Below, piece after piece: positions 25,961 to 40,300 of a stretch of DNA of 64,000 nucleotides (positions are counted from its first letter, which is position 1; each line of letters starts with the position of its first letter). The translations under genes and the position numbers were made by a program. Source of the DNA: Ptiloglossa arizonensis. Its lineage: Eukaryota; Arthropoda; Insecta; Hymenoptera; Colletidae. Location: assembly GCF_051014685.1 (NCBI RefSeq), contig NW_027478721.1, positions 1 to 64,000 of the forward strand, read 5' to 3'. The notes beneath the pieces were generated by a model that made no database searches, was not told where the DNA came from, and was given only the letters and a program-made list of their open reading frames with translations.

Positions 25961-28900
25961 CGAGAAACGGAGAAACGAAGGAAGAAACGGAGAAACCGAC
26001 AAAGTAACCGAGAAACGAACAAAGAAACGGAGAAACGAAGAAAGAAACGGAGAAACGAACAAAGAAATGGAAAAACGAAGAAAGAAACGGAGAAACGAAG
26101 AAAGAAACGGAGAAACGGCGAAATAAATGGAGAAACGAAGAAAGAAACGGAGAAACGAAGAAAGAAACGGAGAAACGAACAAAGAAACGGAGAAACGAAC
26201 AAAGAAACGGAGAAACGAACAAAGAAACGGAGAAACGAAGAAAGAAACGGAGAAACGGAGAAATAAATGGAGAAACGAAGAAATAAACGGAGAAACGAAG
26301 AAAGAAACGGAGAAACGAACAAAGAAACGGAGAAACGAACAAAGAAACGGAGAATCGAAGAAAGAAACAGAGAAACGAAGAAAGAAACGGAGAAACGAAC
26401 AAAGAAACGGAGAAACGAAGAAAGAAACGGAGAAAAGGAGAAATAAGTGGAGAAACGATGAAATAAACGGAGAAACGAACAAAGAAACGGAGAAACGAAC
26501 AAAGAAACGGAGAAACGAAGAAAGAAACGGAGAAACCGACAAAGTAACGGAGAAACGAACAAAGAAACGGAGAAACGAACAAAGAAACGGGGAAGTGAAC
26601 AAAGAAACGGAGAATCGGAGAAATAAATGGAGAAACGAAGAAATGAACGGAGAAACGGAGAAATAAATGGAGAAACGATGAAATAAACGGAGAAACGAAC
26701 AAAGAAACGGAGAAACGAAGAAAGAAACGGAGAAACGAACAAAGAAACGGAAAAACGAAGAAAGAAACGGAGAAACGGAGAAATAAATGGAGAAACGAAG
26801 AAATAAGCGGAGAAACGAACAAAGAAACGGAGAAACGAAGAGAGAAACGGAGAAATGAACAAAGAAATGGAGGAACGAAGAAAGAATCGGAGAAACGAAG
26901 AAAGAAACGGAGAAACGAAGACAGAAACGGAGAATCGAAGAAAGAAACGGAGAAACGGAGAAATAAATGGAGAAACGAAGAAATAAGCGGAGAAACGAAC
27001 AAAGAAACGGAGAAACGAACAAAGAAACGGGGAAGTGAACAAAGAAACGGAGAATCGGAGAAATAAATGGAGAAACGAAGAAATGAACGGAGAAACGGAG
27101 AAATAAATGGAGAAACGATGAAATAAACGGAGAAACGAACAAAGAAACGGAGAAACGAAGAAAGAAACGGAGAAACGAACAAAGAAACGGAAAAACGAAG
27201 AAAGAAACGGAGAAACGGAGAAATAAATGGAGAAACGAAGAAATAAGCGGAGAAACGAACAAAGAAACGGAGAAACGAAGAGAGAAACGGAGAAATGAAC
27301 AAAGAAATGGAGGAACGAAGAAAGAATCGGAGAAACGAAGAAAGAAACGGAGAAACGAAGACAGAAACGGAGAATCGAAGAAAGAAACGGAGAAACGGAG
27401 AAATAAATGGAGAAACGAAGAAATAAGCGGAGAAACGAACAAAGAAACGGAGAAACGAAGAGAGAAACGGAGAAATGAACAAAGAAATGGAGGAACGAAG
27501 AAAGAATCGGAGAAACGAAGAAAGAAACGGAGAAGCGAAGAAAGAAACGGAGAAACAGAGAAGTAAATGGAGAAACGAAGAAATAAACGGAGAAACGAAG
27601 AAAGAAACGTAGAAACGAAGAACGAAACGGGGAAACGAACAAAGAAACGGAGAAATGAACAAAGAAACGGAGAAACGAAGAAAGAAACGGAGAAACGGAG
27701 AAATAAATGGGGAAACGAAGAAATGAACGGAGAAACGGTGAAATAAATGGAGAAACGAAGAAATAAACGGAGAAACGAAGAAAGAAACGTAGAAACGAAG
27801 AACGAAACGGGGAAACGAACAAAGAAACGGAGAAATGAACAAAGAAACGGAGAAACGAAGAAAGAAACGGAGAAACGGAGAAATAAATGGGGAAACGAAG
27901 AAATAAACGGAGAAACGAAGAAAGAAACGGAGAAACGAAGAAAGAAACGGAGAAACGAAGAAAGAAACGGAGAAACGAAGAAAGAAACGAAGTAATAGAC
28001 CGAGAAACGGAGAAACGAAGAAAGAAACGGAGAAGCGAACAAAGAAACGGAGAATCGTAGAAATAAATGGAGAAACGAAGAAATGAACGGAGAAACGGAG
28101 ATATAAATGGAGAAACGATAAAATAAACGGAGAAACGAACAAAGAAACGGAGAAACGAAGAAAGAAACTGAGAAACGAAGAAGGAAACGGAGAATCGGAG
28201 AAATAAATGGAGAAACGAAGAAATAGACCGAGAAACGGAGAAACGAAGAAAGAAACGGAGAAACCGACAAAGTAAGGGAGAAACGAACAAAGAAACGGAG
28301 AAACGAACAAAGAAACGGAGAAGCGAACACAGAAACGGAGAATCGGAGAAATAAATGGAGAAACGAAGAAATGAACGGAGAAACGGTGAAATAAATGGAG
28401 AAACGATGAAATAAACGGAGAAACGAACAAAGAAACGGAGAAACGAAGAAAGAAACTGAGAAACGAAGAAAGAAACGGAGAATCGGAGAAATAAATGGAG
28501 AAACGTAGAAATAGACCGAGAAACGGAGAAACGAAGAAAGAAACGGAGAAACCGACAAAGTAACGGAGAAACGAACAAAGAAACGGAGAAACGAACATAG
28601 AAACGGAGAAGTGAACAAAGAAACGGAGAATCGGAGAAATAAATGGAGAAACGAAGAAATGAACGGAGAAACGGAGAAATAAATGGAGAAACGATGAAAT
28701 AAACGGAGAAACGAACAAAGAAACGGAGAAACGAAGAAAGAAATGGAGAAACGAACAAAGAAACGGAAAAACGAAGAAAGAAACGGAGAAACGGAGAAAT
28801 AAATGGAGAAACGAAGAAATAAGCGGAGAAACGAACAAAGAAACGGAGAAACGAAGAGAGAAACGGAGAAATGAACAAAGAAATGGAGGAACGAAGAAAG

Positions 28901-31214
28901 AATCGGAGAAACGAAGAAAGAAACGGAGAAACGAAGACAGAAACGGAGAATCGAAGAAAGAAACGGAGAAACGGAGAAATAAATGGAGAAACGAAGAAAT
29001 AAGCGGAGAAACGAACAAAGAAACGGAGAAACGAAGAGAGAAACGGAGAAATGAACAAAGAAATAGAGGAACGAAGAAAGAATCGGAGAAACGAAGAAAG
29101 AAACGGAGAAGCGAAGAAAGAAACGGAGAAACTGAGAAGTAAATGGAGAAACGAAGAAATAAACGGAGAAACGAAGAAAGAAACGTAGAAACGAAGAACG
29201 AAACGGGGAAACGAACAAAGAAACGGAGAAATGAACAAAGAAACGGAGAAACGAAGAAAGAAACGGAGAAACGGAGAAATAAATGGGGAAACGAAGAAAT
29301 AAACGGAGAAACGAAGAAAGAAACGGAGAAACGAAGAAAGAAACGGAGAAACGAAGAAAGAAACGGAGAAACGGAGAAATAAATGGAGAAACGAAGAAAT
29401 AAGCGGAGAAACGAACAAAGAAACGGAGAAACGAAGAGAGAAACGGAGAAATGAACAAAGAAATGGAGGAACGAAGAAAGAATCGGAGAAACGAAGAAAG
29501 AAACGGAGAAACGAAGAAAGAAACGGAGAAGCGAACACAGAAACGGAGAATCGGAGAAATAAATGGAGAAACGAAGAAATGAACGGAGAAACGGTGAAAT
29601 AAATGGAGAAACGATGAAATAAACGGAGAAACGAACAAAGAAACGGAGAAACGAAGAAAGAAACTGAGAAACGAAGAAAGAAACGGAGAATCGGAGAAAT
29701 AAATGGAGAAACGTAGAAATAGACCGAGAAACGGAGAAACGAAGAAAGAAACGGAGAAACCGACAAAGTAACGGAGAAACGAACAAAGAAACGGAGAAAC
29801 GAAGAAAGAAACGGAGAAACGAACAAAGAAACAGAGAAACGAAGAAAGAAACGGAGAAACGAAGAAAGAAACGGAGAAACGGAGAAATAAATGGAGAAAC
29901 GAAGAAATAAACAGAGAAACGAACAAAGAAACGGAGAAACGAAGAAAGAAACGGAGAAACGGAGATATAAATGGATAAACGATGAAATAAACGGAGAAAC
30001 GAACAAAGAAACGGAGAAACTAAGAAATAAACGGAGAAACGAACAAAGAAACGGAGAAACGAACAAAGAAACGGAGAAACGAAGAAAGAAACGGAGAAAC
30101 AAACAAAGAAACGGAGAAACGAAGAAATAAACGGAGAAACGGCGAAATAAATGGAGAAACGTAGAAATAAACGGTGAAACGAAGAAAGAAACGGAGAAAC
30201 GAACAAAGAAACGGAGAAACGAACAAAGAAACGGAGAAAGGAACAAAGAAACGGAGAAACGAACAAAGAACCGGAGAAACGGAGAAATAAATGGAGAAAC
30301 GAAGAAATAAACGGAGAAACGAAGAAAGAAACGGAGAAACGAACAAAGAAACGGAGTAACGAACAAAGAAACGGAGAAACGAAGAAAGAAATGGAGAAAC
30401 GAAGAAAGAAACGGAGAAACGGAGAAATAAACGGAGAAACGATGAAATAAACGGAGAAACGAAGAAAGAAACAGAGAAATGAACAAAGAAACGGAGAAAC
30501 GAACAAAGAAACGGAGAAACGAAGAAACGAACAAAGAAACGGAGAAACGAACAAAGAAACGGAGCAACGGAGAAATAAATGGAGAAACGAAGAAATAAAC
30601 GGAGAAACGAAGAAAGAAACGGAGAAACGAAGAAAGAAACGGAGAAACGAAGAAAGAAACAGAGAAACGAAGAAAGAAACGGAGAAACTGAGAAATAAAT
30701 GGAGGAACGAAGAAATAAACGGAGAAACGAAGAAAGAAACGTAGAAACGAAGAACGAAACGGGGAAACGAACAAAGAAACGAAGAAACGAAGAAACGAAC
30801 AAAGAAACGGAGAAACGAACAAAGAAACGGAGCAACGGAGAAATAAATGGAGAAACGAAGAAATGAACGGAGAAACGGTGAAATAAATGGAGAAACGATG
30901 AAATAAACGGAGAAACGAACAAAGAAACGGAGAAACGAAGAAAGAAACGGAGAAACGAACAAAGAAACGGAAAAACGAAGAAAGAAACGGAGAAACGGAG
31001 AAATAAATGGAGAAACGAAGAAATAAACGGAGAAACGAACAAAGAAACGGAGAAACGAACAAAGAAACGGAGAAACGAACAAAGAAACGAAGAAACGAAC
31101 AAAGAAACGGAGAAACGAAGAAAGAAACGGAGAAACGGGGATATAAATGGAGAAACGATGAAATAAACGGAGAAACGAACAAAAAAACGGATTAACGAAG
31201 AAAGAAACGGAGAC

Positions 31215-33945
31215 ACAAACAAAGAAACGGAGAAACGAACAAAGAAACGGAGAAACGAACAAAGAAACGGAGAAACAAACAAAGAAACGGAGAAACGAAG
31301 AAACGAACAAAGAAACGGAGAAACGAACAAAGAAACGGAGCAACAGAGAAATAAATGGAGAAACGAAGAAATAAACGGAGAAACGAAGAAAGAAACGGAG
31401 AAACGAAGAAAGAAACGGAGAAACGGAGAAATAAATGGAGAAACGAAGAAATAAACGGAGAAACGAACAAAGAAACGGAGAAACGAAGAGAGAAACGGAG
31501 AAATGAACAAAGAAATGGAGGAACGAAGAAAGAATCGGAGAAACGAAGAAAGAAACGGAGAAACGAAGAAAGAAACGGAGAAACGAAGAAAGAAACGGAG
31601 AAACGAAGAAAGAAACGGAGAAACGAAGAAAGAAACGGAGAAACTGAGAAATAAATGGAGAAACGAAGAAATAAACGGAGAAACGAAGAAAGAAACGTAG
31701 AAACGAAGAACGAAACGGGGAAACGAACAAAGAAACGGAGAAACGAAGAAACGAACAAAGAAACGGAGAAACGAACAAAGAAACGGAGCAACGGAGAAAT
31801 AAATGGAGAAACGAAGAAATGAACGGAGAAACGGAGAAATAAATGGAGAAACGATGAAATAAACGGAGAAACGAACAAAGAAACGGAGAAACGAAGAAAG
31901 AAACGGAGAAGCGGAGAAATAAATGGAGAAACGAAGGAATAAACGGAGAAACGAACAAAGAAACGGAGAAACGAAGAAAGAAACGGAGAAACGAACAAAG
32001 AATCGGAGAAATGAACAAAGAAACGGAGAAACGGAGATATAAATGGATAAACGATGAAATAAACGGAGAAACGAACAAAGAAACGGAGAAACTAAGAAAT
32101 AAACGGAGAAACGAACAAAGAAACGGAGAAACGAACAAAGAAACGGAGAAACGAACAAAGAAACGGAGAAACGAAGAAACGAACAAAGAAACGGAGAAAC
32201 GAACAAAGAAACGGAGCAACGGAGAAATAAATGGAGAAACGAACAAAGAAACGGAGAAGCGAAGAAAGAAACGGAGAAACGAAGAAAGAAACGGAGAAAC
32301 GAAGAAAGAAACAGAGAAACGAAGGTAGAAACGGAGAAACTAACAAAGAAACGGAGTAACGAAGAAAGAAACGGAGAAACAGAGAAATAAATGGAGAAAC
32401 GGAGCAATAAACGGAGAAACGGACAAAGTAACGGAGAAGCGAACAAAGAAACGGAGAAACGAACAAAGAAACGGAGAATCGGAGAAATAAATGGAGAAAC
32501 GAAGAAATAAACGGAGAAACGGAGAAATATATGGAGAAACCAAGAAATAAACGGAGAAACGAACAAAGAAACGGAGAAACGAAGGGAGAAACGGAGAAAT
32601 GAACAAAGAAATGGAGGAACGAAGAAAGAATCGGAGAAACGAAGAAAGAAACGGAGAAACGAAGAAAGAAACGGAGAAACGAAGAAAGAAACGGAGAAAC
32701 GAAGAAAGAAACGGAGAAACGAAGAAAGAAACAGAGAAACGAAGAAAGAAACGGAGAAACGAACAAAGAAACGGAGAAACGAAGAAAGAAACGGAGAAAC
32801 GAAGAAAGAAACGGAGAAACTGAGAAATAAATGGAGAAACGAAGAAATAAACGGAGAAACGAAGAAAGAAACGTAGAAACGAAGAACGAAACGGGGAAAC
32901 GAACAAAGAAACGGAGAAACGAAGAAACGAACAAAGAAACGGAGAAACGAACAAAGAAACGGAGCAACGAAGAAATAAATGGAGAAACGAAGAAATGAAC
33001 GGAGAAACGGAGAAATAAATGGAGAAACGATGAAATAAACGGAGAAACGAACAAAGAAACTGAGAAACGAAGAAAGAAACGGAGAAACGAACAAAGAAAC
33101 GGAAAAACGAAGAAAGAAACGGAGAAACGGAGACATAAATGGAGAAACGAAGAAATAAACGGAGAAACGAACAAAGAAACGGAGAAACGAACAAAGAAAC
33201 GGAGAAACGAACAAAGAAACGGAGAAACGAACAAAGAAACGGAGAAACGAAGAAAGAAACGGAGAAACGGAGATATAAATGGAGAAACGATGAAATAAAC
33301 GGAGAAACGAACAAAAAAACGGATTAACGAAGAAAGAAACGGAGAAACAAACAAAGAAACGGAGAAACGAACAAAGAAACGGAGAAACGAAGCAAGAAAC
33401 GGAGAAACAAACAAAGAAACGGAGAAACGAAGAAACGAACAAAGAAACGGAGAAACGAACAAAGAAACGGAGCAACGGAGAAATAAATGGAGAAACGACG
33501 AAAGAAACGGAGAAACGAAGAAAGAAACAGAGAAACGAAGAAAGAAACGGAGAAACGAATAAAGAAACGGAGAAACGAACAAAGAAACGGAGAAACGGAG
33601 AAATAAATGGAGAAACGAAGTAATAAACGGAGAAACGAACAAAGAAACGGAGAAACGAAGAAAGAAACGGAGAAACGGAGAAATAAATGGAGAAACGAAG
33701 AAATAAACGGAGAAACGAAGAAAGAAACGTAGAAACGAAGAACGAAACGGGGAAACGAACAAAGAAACGGGGAAATGAACAAAGAAACGGAGGAACGAAG
33801 AAAGAGACGGAGAAACGGAGAAATAAATGGGGAAACGAAGAAATAAACGGGGAAACGAAGAAAGGAACGGAGAAACGAAGAAAGAAACTGAGAAACGAAG
33901 AAAGAAACGGAGAATCGGAGAAATAAATGGAGAAACGAAGAAATA
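31215..33945 (+). repeat. 2.7-kb duplicated block, copy 1
   Basis: This block recurs at about 34,625-37,393. The offset grows in steps of one monomer: 3,408 bp near 31.3-32.3 kb, 3,428 bp near 32.6 kb and 3,448 bp from about 33.3 kb to the end. Two 20-bp gains or losses have therefore happened since duplication. Between the two copies, a nested 588-bp duplication (about 33.73-34.31 kb and 34.32-34.90 kb) shows further rearrangement. Confidence 0.8.
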
Positions 33946-34624
33946 AACGGAGAAACGAAGAAAGACACGGAGAAACGAAGAAAGAAACGGAGAAACGAAG
34001 AAGGAAACGGAGAAACGAACAAAGAAACGGAGAAACGAAGAAAGAAAGGGACAAACGAACAAAGAAACGGAGAAACGAACAAAGAAACGGAGAAACAAAC
34101 AAAGAAACGGAGAAACGAAGAAACGAACAAAGAAACGGAGAAACGAACAAAGAAACGGAGCAACAGAGAAATAAATGGAGAAACGAAGAAATAAACGGAG
34201 AAACGAAGAAAGAAACGGAGAAACGAAGAAAGAAACGGAGAAACGGAGAAATAAATGGAGAAACGAAGAAATAAACGGAGAAACGAACAAAGAAACGGAG
34301 AAACGAAGAAAGAAACGTAGAAACGAAGAACGAAACGGGGAAACGAACAAAGAAACGGGGAAATGAACAAAGAAACGGAGGAACGAAGAAAGAGACGGAG
34401 AAACGGAGAAATAAATGGGGAAACGAAGAAATAAACGGGGAAACGAAGAAAGGAACGGAGAAACGAAGAAAGAAACTGAGAAACGAAGAAAGAAACGGAG
34501 AATCGGAGAAATAAATGGAGAAACGAAGAAATAAACGGAGAAACGAAGAAAGACACGGAGAAACGAAGAAAGAAACGGAGAAACGAAGAAGGAAACGGAG
34601 AAACGAACAAAGAAACGGAGAAAC

Positions 34625-37393
34625 GAAGAAAGAAAGGGACAAACGAACAAAGAAACGGAGAAACGAACAAAGAAACGGAGAAACAAACAAAGAAACGGAG
34701 AAACGAAGAAACGAACAAAGAAACGGAGAAACGAACAAAGAAACGGAGCAACAGAGAAATAAATGGAGAAACGAAGAAATAAACGGAGAAACGAAGAAAG
34801 AAACGGAGAAACGAAGAAAGAAACGGAGAAACGGAGAAATAAATGGAGAAACGAAGAAATAAACGGAGAAACGAACAAAGAAACGGAGAAACGAAGAGAG
34901 AAACGGAGAAATGAACAAAGAAATGGAGGAACGAAGAAAGAATCGGAGAAACGAAGAAAGAAACGGAGAAACGAAGAAAGAAACGGAGAAACGAAGAAAG
35001 AAACGGAGAAACGAAGAAAGAAACGGAGAAACGAAGAAAGAAACGGAGAAACTGAGAAATAAATGGAGAAACGAAGAAATAAACGGAGAAACGAAGAAAG
35101 AAACGTAGAAAGGAAGAACGAAACGGGGAAACGAACAAAGAAACGGAGAAACGAAGAAACGAACAAAGAAACGGAGAAACGAACAAAGAAACGGAGCAAC
35201 GGAGAAATAAATGGAGAAACGAAGAAATGAACGGAGAAACGGAGAAATAAATGGAGAAACGATGAAATAAACGGAGAAACGAACAAAGAAACGGAGAAAC
35301 GAAGAAAGAAACGGAGAAGCGGAGAAATAAATGGAGAAACGAAGGAATAAACGGAGAAACGAACAAAGAAACGGAGAAACGAAGAAAGAAACGGAGAAAC
35401 GAACAAAGAATCGGAGAAATGAACAAAGAAACGGAGAAACGGAGATATAAATGGATAAACGATGAAATAAACGGAGAAACGAACAAAGAAACGGAGAAAC
35501 TAAGAAATAAACGGAGAAACGAACAAAGAAACGGAGAAACGAACAAAGAAACGGAGAAACGAACAAAGAAACGGAGAAACGAACAAAGAAACGGAGAAAC
35601 GAAGAAACGAACAAAGAAACGGAGAAACGAACAAAGAAACGGAGCAACGGAGAAATAAATGGAGAAACGAACAAAGAAACGGAGAAGCGAAGAAAGAAAC
35701 GGAGAAACGAAGAAAGAAACGGAGAAACGAAGAAAGAAACAGAGAAACGAAGGTAGAAACGGAGAAACTAACAAAGAAACGGAGTAACGAAGAAAGAAAC
35801 GGAGAAACAGAGAAATAAATGGAGAAACGGAGCAATAAACGGAGAAACGGACAAAGTAACGGAGAAGCGAACAAAGAAACGGAGAAACGAACAAAGAAAC
35901 GGAGAATCGGAGAAATAAATGGAGAAACGAAGAAATAAACGGAGAAACGGAGAAATATATGGAGAAACCAAGAAATAAACGGAGAAACGAACAAAGAAAC
36001 GGAGAAACGAAGGGAGAAACGGAGAAATGAACAAAGAAATGGAGGAACGAAGAAAGAATCGGAGAAACGAAGAAAGAAACGGAGAAACGAAGAAAGAAAC
36101 GGAGAAACGAAGAAAGAAACGGAGAAACGAAGAAAGAAACGGAGAAACGAAGAAAGAAACAGAGAAACGAAGAAAGAAACGGAGAAACGAACAAAGAAAC
36201 GGAGAAACGAAGAAAGAAACGGAGAAACGAAGAAAGAAACGGAGAAACTGAGAAATAAATGGAGAAACGAAGAAATAAACGGAGAAACGAAGAAAGAAAC
36301 GTAGAAACGAAGAACGAAACGGGGAAACGAACAAAGAAACGGAGAAACGAAGAAACGAACAAAGAAACGGAGAAACGAACAAAGAAACGGAGCAACGAAG
36401 AAATAAATGGAGAAACGAAGAAATGAACGGAGAAACGGAGAAATAAATGGAGAAACGATGAAATAAACGGAGAAACGAACAAAGAAACGGAGAAACGAAG
36501 AAAGAAACGGAGAAACGAACAAAGAAACGGAAAAACGAAGAAAGAAACGGAGAAACGGAGACATAAATGGAGAAACGAAGAAATAAACGGAGAAACGAAC
36601 AAAGAAACGGAGAAACGAACAAAGAAACGGAGAAACGAACAAAGAAACGGAGAAACGAACAAAGAAACGGAGAAACGAACAAAGAAACGGAGAAACGAAG
36701 AAAGAAACGGAGAAACGGAGATATAAATGGAGAAACGATGAAATAAACGGAGAAACGAACAAAAAAACGGATTAACGAAGAAAGAAACGGAGAAACAAAC
36801 AAAGAAACGGAGAAACGAACAAAGAAACGGAGAAACGAAGCAAGAAACGGAGAAACAAACAAAGAAACGGAGAAACGAAGAAACGAACAAAGAAACGGAG
36901 AAACGAACAAAGAAACGGAGCAACGGAGAAATAAATGGAGAAACGACGAAAGAAACGGAGAAACGAAGAAAGAAACAGAGAAACGAAGAAAGAAACGGAG
37001 AAACGAATAAAGAAACGGAGAAACGAACAAAGAAACGGAGAAACGGAGAAATAAATGGAGAAACGAAGTAATAAACGGAGAAACGAACAAAGAAACGGAG
37101 AAACGAAGAAAGAAACGGAGAAACGGAGAAATAAATGGAGAAACGAAGAAATAAACGGAGAAACGAAGAAAGAAACGTAGAAACGAAGAACGAAACGGGG
37201 AAACGAACAAAGAAACGGGGAAATGAACAAAGAAACGGAGGAACGAAGAAAGAGACGGAGAAACGGAGAAATAAATGGGGAAACGAAGAAATAAACGGGG
37301 AAACGAAGAAAGGAACGGAGAAACGAAGAAAGAAACTGAGAAACGAAGAAAGAAACGGAGAATCGGAGAAATAAATGGAGAAACGAAGAAATA
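34625..37393 (+). repeat. 2.7-kb duplicated block, copy 2
   Basis: Partner of the block at 31,215-33,945, longer by two 20-bp monomers. Homology ends near 37,393, where this copy continues with the agaaatagaccgag variant and copy 1 has agaaataaacggag. Confidence 0.8.
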
Positions 37394-40300
37394 GACCGAG
37401 AAACGGAGAAACGAAGAAAGAAACGGAGAAACCGACAAAGTAACGGAGAAACGAACAAAGAAACGGAGAAACGAACAAAGAAACGGAGAAGCGAACAAAG
37501 AAACGGAGAATCGGAGAAATAAATGGAGAAACGAAGAAATGAACGGAGAAACGGAGAAATAAATGGAGAAACGAAGAAAGAAACAGAGAAACGAAGAAAG
37601 AAACGGAGAAACGAATAAAGAAACGGAGAAACGAACAAAGAAACGGAGAAACGGAGAAATAAATGGAGAAACGAAGTAATAAACGGAGAAACGAACAAAG
37701 AAACGGAGAAACGAAGAAAGAAACCGAGAAACGAAGAAAGAAACGGAGAATCGGAGAAATAAATGGAGAAACGAAGAAACGAAGAAAGAAACGGAGAAAC
37801 CGACAAAGTAACGGAGAAACGAACAAAGAAACGGAGAAACGAACAAAGAAACAGAGAAACGAAGAAAGAAACGGAGAAACGAACAAAGAAACGGAAAAAC
37901 GAAGAAAGAAACGCAGAAACGGAGAAATAAATGGAGAAACGAAGAAAGAAAAGGAGAAACGGAGAAATAAATGGAGAAACGAAGAAATAAACGGAGAAAC
38001 GAAGAAAGACACGGAGAAACGAAGAAAGAAACGGAGAAACGAAGAAGGAAACGGAGAAACGAACAAAGAAACGGAGAAACGAAGAAAGAAAGGGACAAAC
38101 GAACAAAGAAACGGAGAAACGAAGAAATAGACCGAGAAACGGAGAAATGAAGAAAGAAACGGAGAAACGAACAAAGAAACGGAGAAACGAAGAAAGAAAC
38201 GGAGAAACGGAGATATAAATGGATAAACGATGAAATAAACGGAGAAACGAACAAAGAAACGGAGAAACTAAGAAAGAAACGGAGAAACGAACAAAGAAAC
38301 GGAGAAACGAACAAACAAACGGAGTAACGAACAAAGAAACGGAGAAACGAAGAAAGAAATGGAGAAACGAAGAAAGAAACGGAGAAACAGAGAAATAAAT
38401 GGAGAAACGGAGAAATAAATGGAGAAACGAAGAAATAAACGGAGAAACGAAGAAATGAACGGAGAAACGGAGAAATGAATGGAGAAACGATGAAATAAAC
38501 GGAGAAACGAACAAAGAAACGGAGAAACGAAGAAAGAAACGGAGAAACGAAGAAAGAAACGGAGAAACGAACAGAGAAACGGAGAAACGAACAAAGAAAC
38601 GGAGAAACGAAGAAAGAAACGGAGGAACAAGCAAAGAAACGGAGAAACGAAGAAAGAAACGGAGAAACGAACAAAGAAACGGAGAAACGAACAAAGAAAC
38701 GGAGAAACGAAGAAAGAAACGGAGAAACGAACAAAGAAACGGAGAAACGAACAAAGAAACGGAGAAACGGAGAAATAAATGGAGAAACGAAGAAATAAAC
38801 GGAGAAACGAAGAAAGAAACGGAGAAACGAAGTAAGAAACCTAGAAACGAAGAAAGAAACGGAGAAACGAAGAAAGAAACGGAGAAACGAACAAAGAAAA
38901 GGAGAATCGGAGAAATAAATGGAGAAACGAAGAAATAAGCGGAGAAACGGAGAAATAAATCGAGAAACCAAGAAATAAACGGAGAAACGAAGAAAGAAAC
39001 GGAGAGACGTACAAAGAAACGGAGAAACGAACAAAGAAACGGAGAAACGAACGAAGAAACAGAGAAACGAAGAAAGAACCGGAGAAACGAAGAAATAAAC
39101 GGAGAAACGAAGAAAGAAACTGAGAAACGAAGAAAGAAACGGAGAAACGAACAAAGAAATCGAGAAACGAAGAAAGAAACGGAGCAACGGAGAAATAAAT
39201 GGAGAAACGAAGAAATAAACGGAGAAACGAAGAAAGAAACGGAGAAACGAAGAAAAAAACGGAGAAACGAAGGAAGAAACAGAGAAACGAAGAAAGAAAC
39301 GGAGAAACGAAGAAAGAAACGGACAAGCGGAGAAATAAATGGAGAAACGAAGGAATAAACGGAGAAACGAACAAAGAAACGGAGAAACGAAGAAAGAAAC
39401 GGAGAAACGAACAAAGAAACGGAGAAATGAACAAAGAAACGGAGAAACGGAGATATAAATGGATAAACGATGAAATAAACGGAGAAACGAACAAAGAAAC
39501 GGAGAAACTAAGAAATAAACGGAGAAACGAACAAAGAAACGGAGAAACGAACAAAGAAACGGAGAAACGAAGAAAGAAACGGAGAAACAAACAAAGAAAC
39601 GGAGAAACGAAGAAATAAACGGAGAAACGGCGAAATAAATGGAGAAACGTAGAAATAAACGGTGAAACGAAGAAAGAAACGGAGAAACGAACAAAGAAAC
39701 GGAGAAACGAACAAAGAAACGGAGAGAGGAACAAAGAAACGGAGAAACGAACAAAGAACCGGAGAAACGGAGAAATAATTGGAGAAACGAAGAAATAAAC
39801 GGAGAAACGAAGAAAGAAACAGAGAAACGAACAAAGAAACGGAGAAACGAACAAAGAAACGGAGAAACGAAGAAACGAACAAAGAAACGGAGAAACGAAC
39901 AAAGAAACGGAGCAACGGAGAAATAAATGGAGAAACGAAGAAATAAACGGAGAAACGAAGAAAGAAACGGAGAAACGAAGAAAGAAACGGAGAAACGAAG
40001 AAAGAAACAGAGAAACGAAGGTAGAAACGGAGAAACTAACGAAGAAACGGAGTAACGAAGAAAGAAACGGAGAAACAGAGAAATAAATGGAGAAACGGAG
40101 CAATAAACGGAGAAACGGACAAAGTAACGGAGAAGCGAACAAAGAAACGGAGAAACGAACAAAGAAACGGAGAATCGGAGAAATAAATGGAGAAACGAAG
40201 AAATAAACGGAGAAACGGAGAAATAAATGGAGAAACCAAGAAATAAACGGAGAAACGAACAAAGAAACGGAGAAACGAAGAGAGAAACGGAGAAATGAAC

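Noticed and set aside
16962..29926. Giant minus-strand reading frames as genes for Phe/Ser/Leu-rich membrane proteins
   Set aside because: They overlap one another in several frames, follow the satellite exactly, and result from the scarcity of tta/cta/tca on the + strand. No start context, introns, unique domains or codon signal.
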